From positions 1-7,966 of the forward strand of contig JAFGOG010000049.1 of assembly GCA_016926595.1 (NCBI GenBank): DNA of 7,966 bases, in the 5' to 3' direction. Source of the DNA: Anaerolineae bacterium (GTDB lineage Bacteria; Chloroflexota; Anaerolineae; JAAYZQ01). Positions within the stretch are counted from its first letter, which is position 1. Each line of letters starts with the position of its first letter. A program made the translations under genes and the position numbers. The notes under the pieces are model-generated. The model did not search any database and was not told where the DNA came from. It was given only the letters and a program-made list of their open reading frames with translations. Of the stretch, positions 6,960-7,966 are shown piece after piece.

Positions 6960-7877
6960 GTGAGGGCAGTTTTTGTCTTGGTAGCGTGCCTGGCGCTGTG
7001 GACAGCGCCAGGCCTTACTACACAGCCTGGACCGGCGTTGGCCCAGGAACCGCCGGCCATGACCAGCCTGACGATTTCGCTCTGGCCGGAGTACGACGAG
7101 CCGGCGCTGTTGGTCATCTATCGCGGCCAGTTCGCCGGGGACGCCTCGTCGCCGCTGCCGGTCGAGTTCCGTATCCCGGCCGAGGCCGGGCAGCCTGGGG
7201 CAGTGGCCTACCTGGACGAACGGGGCCAACTGCTCACCCTGGAATACACAACACGCCCAGAGGGCGACTGGGTGGTGGTTGCCTTTGAGCTGCCGGCGCG
7301 GGACTTGCAGCTCGAATACTATGTCCCGCTGCCCGGCAGCCCGGCGCCCGGCCAGCGCGCCTTTACCTACACCTACGTGGCCGACTATGCGGTGGCGACG
7401 CTCGACTTGAAGGTCCAGGAACCACCAGGCAGCCAGGGCTTCAAGCTGGAGCCTGCTGCCGATTCTGTCGTACAGGAGGCCGACGGCCTGAACTATCACG
7501 GGATCACGGCAGGCCCCATGCTCCAGAACGACACCGTCACGTGGTCCGTTTCATACGAGAAAACTACCTCGGCGTTGACCGTCGACGCCTTTCAATCCAG
7601 CGAGACGCCGACAGCGCCACGGGAGAGTGAGGGGGTCTCGGGCATTCTGATTGCCGTCGCGGGCCTGATCGTCCTGGCCGCCGTCGGCGTGGGCGCCTTT
7701 TGGTTGGGCAGGCGCACCCAGCCGGCCGCGCCGAGCAAGCGGCGGCGGGGCGGAAAGAAAGGGCATTCTGCCCAACCTGCGGCGCAAGATGCAGCCTTTT
7801 GTTTCAAATGCGGCGCCCGCCTGCGGCCTGACGCCGATTTCTGCCACCAATGTGGCGCAGCAGTGCGGAAAAGCTAG
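6960..7877 (+). CDS. Single-pass membrane protein with extracytoplasmic domain and C-terminal zinc ribbon
   Basis: From GTG 6960 this is a 305-residue protein. Residues 1-28 look like a signal peptide cleaved at A-L-A/Q. Residues about 35-225 form a strand-rich extracytoplasmic domain that I cannot name. A hydrophobic helix at 229-250 is followed by Arg-Arg and a basic stretch (K-R-R-R-G-G-K-K). The C-terminus is a zinc ribbon, Cys281-x-x-Cys284 and Cys295-x-x-Cys298, both in C-x-x-C-G form, which would face the cytoplasm. The start is uncertain: the frame is open back to GTG 6900, directly after the preceding stop, but that codon lacks a ribosome site. GTG 6960 has AGGA at 6945-6948 and gives a compact signal peptide. 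L-V-A-C10 resembles a lipobox but the hydrophobic stretch continues past it. It lies in series with the selenoprotein and the next gene, 18 nt upstream of the latter. Function is unknown; a membrane-assembly or haem/thiol role would fit the neighbours. Confidence 0.75.
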   Translation: MRAVFVLVACLALWTAPGLTTQPGPALAQEPPAMTSLTISLWPEYDEPALLVIYRGQFAGDASSPLPVEFRIPAEAGQPGAVAYLDERGQLLTLEYTTRPEGDWVVVAFELPARDLQLEYYVPLPGSPAPGQRAFTYTYVADYAVATLDLKVQEPPGSQGFKLEPAADSVVQEADGLNYHGITAGPMLQNDTVTWSVSYEKTTSALTVDAFQSSETPTAPRESEGVSGILIAVAGLIVLAAVGVGAFWLGRRTQPAAPSKRRRGGKKGHSAQPAAQDAAFCFKCGARLRPDADFCHQCGAAVRKS

Positions 7878-7895
7878 CAAGCAAGGGAGGGAAGC

Positions 7896-7966
7896 GTGTC
7901 GTCGCGGATGAAATTCCTAATCGGCGGATTGGTCGTCGTGATCGTGGTCGTCGCTCTGATCGCAAC
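7896..7966 (+). CDS. Start of a membrane-anchored protein, possibly CcmE (3'-partial)
   Basis: GTG 7896 has a strong ribosome site, GGGAGG at 7885-7890, five bases before it. The visible 23 residues are M-S-S-R-M-K-F-L-I-G-G-L followed by an unbroken Val/Ile/Ala/Leu helix, so it is an N-terminal membrane anchor. The K-F-L-I-G-G-L start resembles CcmE, the haem chaperone of cytochrome c maturation system I, whose haem-binding His lies far downstream of this edge. Many membrane proteins begin in a similar way, so the CcmE name is a suggestion only. ATG 7908 is an alternative start. The 18-nt gap indicates one operon with the zinc-ribbon gene. Confidence 0.6.
   Translation, partial: MSSRMKFLIGGLVVVIVVVALIA

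Overview
The window is GC-rich, densely coding, and every gene reads on the + strand. It looks like a Chloroflexota (Anaerolineae-type) chromosome. The hints are a lipoprotein with a Thr/Pro/Gln/Ala-rich linker, a membrane protein ending in a zinc ribbon, an FG-GAP surface protein with an LPVVMRN-type C-terminal tail, and a csoR-copZ-copA cluster. This assignment is an inference from protein style; no rRNA or marker gene is present.

Layout: (1) Positions 3-1772 hold the 3' part of a large secreted FG-GAP repeat protein. It has seven visible repeat motifs spaced exactly 186 bp apart and ends before a GC-rich terminator-like hairpin. (2) A near-consensus sigma70 promoter (TTGACA, 17 bp, TATACT) is overlapped by a C-tract/G-tract inverted repeat typical of CsoR operators. 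It drives a copper-export operon: csoR (1979-2257), a copZ-like chaperone (2318-2524) and the Cu+ ATPase copA (2544-4991). A perfect 17-bp inverted repeat lies between csoR and copZ. (3) Positions 5049-6899 form one gene for a 616-residue lipoprotein with three tandem DsbA-like thioredoxin domains. It is interrupted by an in-frame TGA at 5337-5339, exactly where the first cysteine of the first CxxC motif should be (U-P-F-C). A stem-loop of bacterial SECIS type starts six bases downstream. The best reading is a selenoprotein, not a pseudogene. (4) A membrane protein with a signal peptide, an extracytoplasmic domain, one transmembrane helix and a cytoplasmic zinc ribbon follows. (5) The window ends in the first 23 codons of a gene whose N-terminus resembles CcmE, the cytochrome c maturation haem chaperone.

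How they may work together: CsoR senses Cu(I), CopZ carries it and CopA pumps it out of the cytoplasm. The selenocysteine/cysteine thiol-disulfide lipoprotein would act on the outer face of the membrane. There it could handle cysteines oxidised by copper, or apocytochrome c thiols if the last gene is really ccmE. The copper operon and promoter are well supported. The Sec call is strongly supported by motif position and RNA structure. The link to cytochrome c maturation is tentative.
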